Part shown: one piece after another, positions 63,148 through 64,000 of the stretch
Numbering within the stretch: position 1 is the first letter of the stretch
Layout: every line of letters begins with the position of its first letter
DNA from: an uncultured beta proteobacterium
GTDB taxonomy: Bacteria; Pseudomonadota; Gammaproteobacteria; Burkholderiales; Burkholderiaceae_C
Reading direction: 5' to 3'
Assembly (NCBI GenBank): GCA_903906695.1
Contig: CAIVLG010000037.1
Span: 1 to 64,000 of the forward strand
DNA length: 64,000 bases
Notes under the pieces: model-generated
Databases searched by the model: none
Seen by the model: the letters and a program-made list of their open reading frames with translations, nothing else
What the model was told of the DNA's origin: nothing
Made by a program: the position numbers and the translations under genes

Positions 63148-64000
63148 TTAGAGAGTTATGGCAAAAGTGGTGCCGCGTCCCACAACGCTTCTAACCTCGA
63201 TCTGACCGCCGTGCAAATCCACGGACTGCTTGACAATGGCCAAGCCCAAGCCGGTTCCGGCAATTGAGCCCACATTGCTGGCGCGATGAAATGGCTCGAA
63301 CAGGTGAGCGATTTCGTCCGTGGGAATACCAATGCCCTGATCCGACACTTCAAATATAACCCGCGAGTCGCCCTGAACAACGACCAGTTTCACCTCGCCA
63401 CCGTCGGGGGAATACTTGACTGCGTTGGACAGCAGGTTGCTCAGGATGTGACGCAGCAGCTTTTCGTCATAGCGACCTGCAACCGGCTCCGATGAAATTT
63501 CCAGAAGTACCTGACACTGGCCATTGGTCTGCTGTCCATTGGCCTCAATGACCAGGCTCTGACAAAGCGCTGTGAGATCAAGTTGCTGAGGTTTGAAGTC
63601 GAGCATTTTTGCTTCGGCCTTGCCGAGCAAGAGGACACGATCGAGCATGCGAGTCATCCGGTGCACGCTCGATTCAATGATGTTGAACATCTTTTGCTTC
63701 TCCGGCGCCGGCAGTCGCTCGCTGTAATGTCTCAGCAAATCCTGCGACGAAAGAATGCTGGCCAGTGGGGTTCGAAACTCGTGACTGGTCATGGAAATAA
63801 AGCGCGTGCGCAATTCATTTAGTTCAGCCTGCTTAATCAGAGCGCGCCGTGTATCGTCTTCGGCCTTTTTGCGTTCTGTGATGTCCAAGAAAGTCCAGAT
63901 GACGCCAGAGTCGGGGTCATGACTTCGCACGCAACTTCCCGCCATGACAACCCAGAATAACTCGCCGTTACGCCGACGCAACTGACGTTCGTTGACACAA
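63148..64000 (-). CDS. Sensor histidine kinase, 5' end outside the window
   Basis: The C-terminal 283 codons are visible; the frame is open through the window edge. They contain the end of a PAS/PAC unit (RRRNGELFWVVMAG, DITERKKAEDD), a HisKA domain with the histidine in SMTSHEFRTPLASILSS and a HATPase domain (NLLSNAVKYSPDGG, GTGLGLAIVK). It is closely similar in these domains to the kinase at 60188-62692, pointing to a duplication around the CheY-like gene. Confidence 0.9.
   Translation of the reverse strand, partial: CVNERQLRRRNGELFWVVMAGSCVRSHDPDSGVIWTFLDITERKKAEDDTRRALIKQAELNELRTRFISMTSHEFRTPLASILSSQDLLRHYSERLPAPEKQKMFNIIESSVHRMTRMLDRVLLLGKAEAKMLDFKPQQLDLTALCQSLVIEANGQQTNGQCQVLLEISSEPVAGRYDEKLLRHILSNLLSNAVKYSPDGGEVKLVVVQGDSRVIFEVSDQGIGIPTDEIAHLFEPFHRASNVGSIAGTGLGLAIVKQSVDLHGGQIEVRSVVGRGTTFAITL

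Overview
The window looks like a chromosomal segment of a Betaproteobacterium, probably Burkholderiales. The evidence is GC-rich coding DNA, a pcm-like/tolC/waaA/waaC neighbourhood, a PEP-CTERM protein, and intergenic palindromes of a kind I associate with Comamonadaceae-like genomes. The family assignment is an inference.

Layout. 1-2118 is dominated by a 1,988-bp mobile element (123-2110) with 22-bp perfect terminal inverted repeats and an 8-bp target duplication. It carries three unrecognised genes and no visible transposase, and sits just upstream of gloA. 2126-5488 holds gloA, pdxH, an AEC transporter, msrA and a TetR regulator. 5491-11868 is a tripartite RND efflux operon (fusion protein, RND pump, a PCMT-like methyltransferase, TolC). 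11846-15778 (minus) is waaC-waaA and a phosphomannomutase. 15906-18821 is an alkylation-repair unit (Ada-AlkA fusion, Ogt) followed by an EamA permease. 18962-28348 holds a DUF4239 protein, a patatin lipoprotein coupled to an orphan UgpB-like binding protein, a Bcr/CflA transporter, miaA, a LolD-like ATPase, hsp20 and an exbB-exbD-exbD set, which continues through a TonB-like gene to a PLP dehydratase at 30358. 30476-39801 is regulatory: UspA, a CRP/FNR regulator, a NarL-type two-component pair and a PAS hybrid kinase, with a large FtsX-type permease between. 39837-43868 holds a small membrane-anchored protein, an OprB porin, a PEP-CTERM protein, two gene remnants and a nickel transporter.

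The last third (44152-60142) is a complete [NiFe]-hydrogenase locus on the plus strand. In order it carries the structural genes hybO-A-B-C, the protease hybD, a first hypC, hybE, a hemerythrin, hypA-B-F, a second hypC, hypD-E, hypX and the NtrC-family activator hoxA. A clear sigma-54 promoter (44087-44101), with an inverted repeat about 100 bp upstream, precedes hybO. HoxA keeps the GAFTGA sigma-54 loop, so a self-contained circuit is likely: HoxA plus RpoN drive the operon, the divergent NiCoT permease brings in nickel, HypA/B and HypC/D/E/F build the active site, HypX supplies CO in air, and HybD trims the large subunit. The small subunit has the standard (oxygen-sensitive type) proximal-cluster motif although HypX is present.

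The window ends with two related sensor kinases (the second cut by the window edge) flanking a single-domain response regulator. I saw no rRNA, tRNA or CRISPR array.
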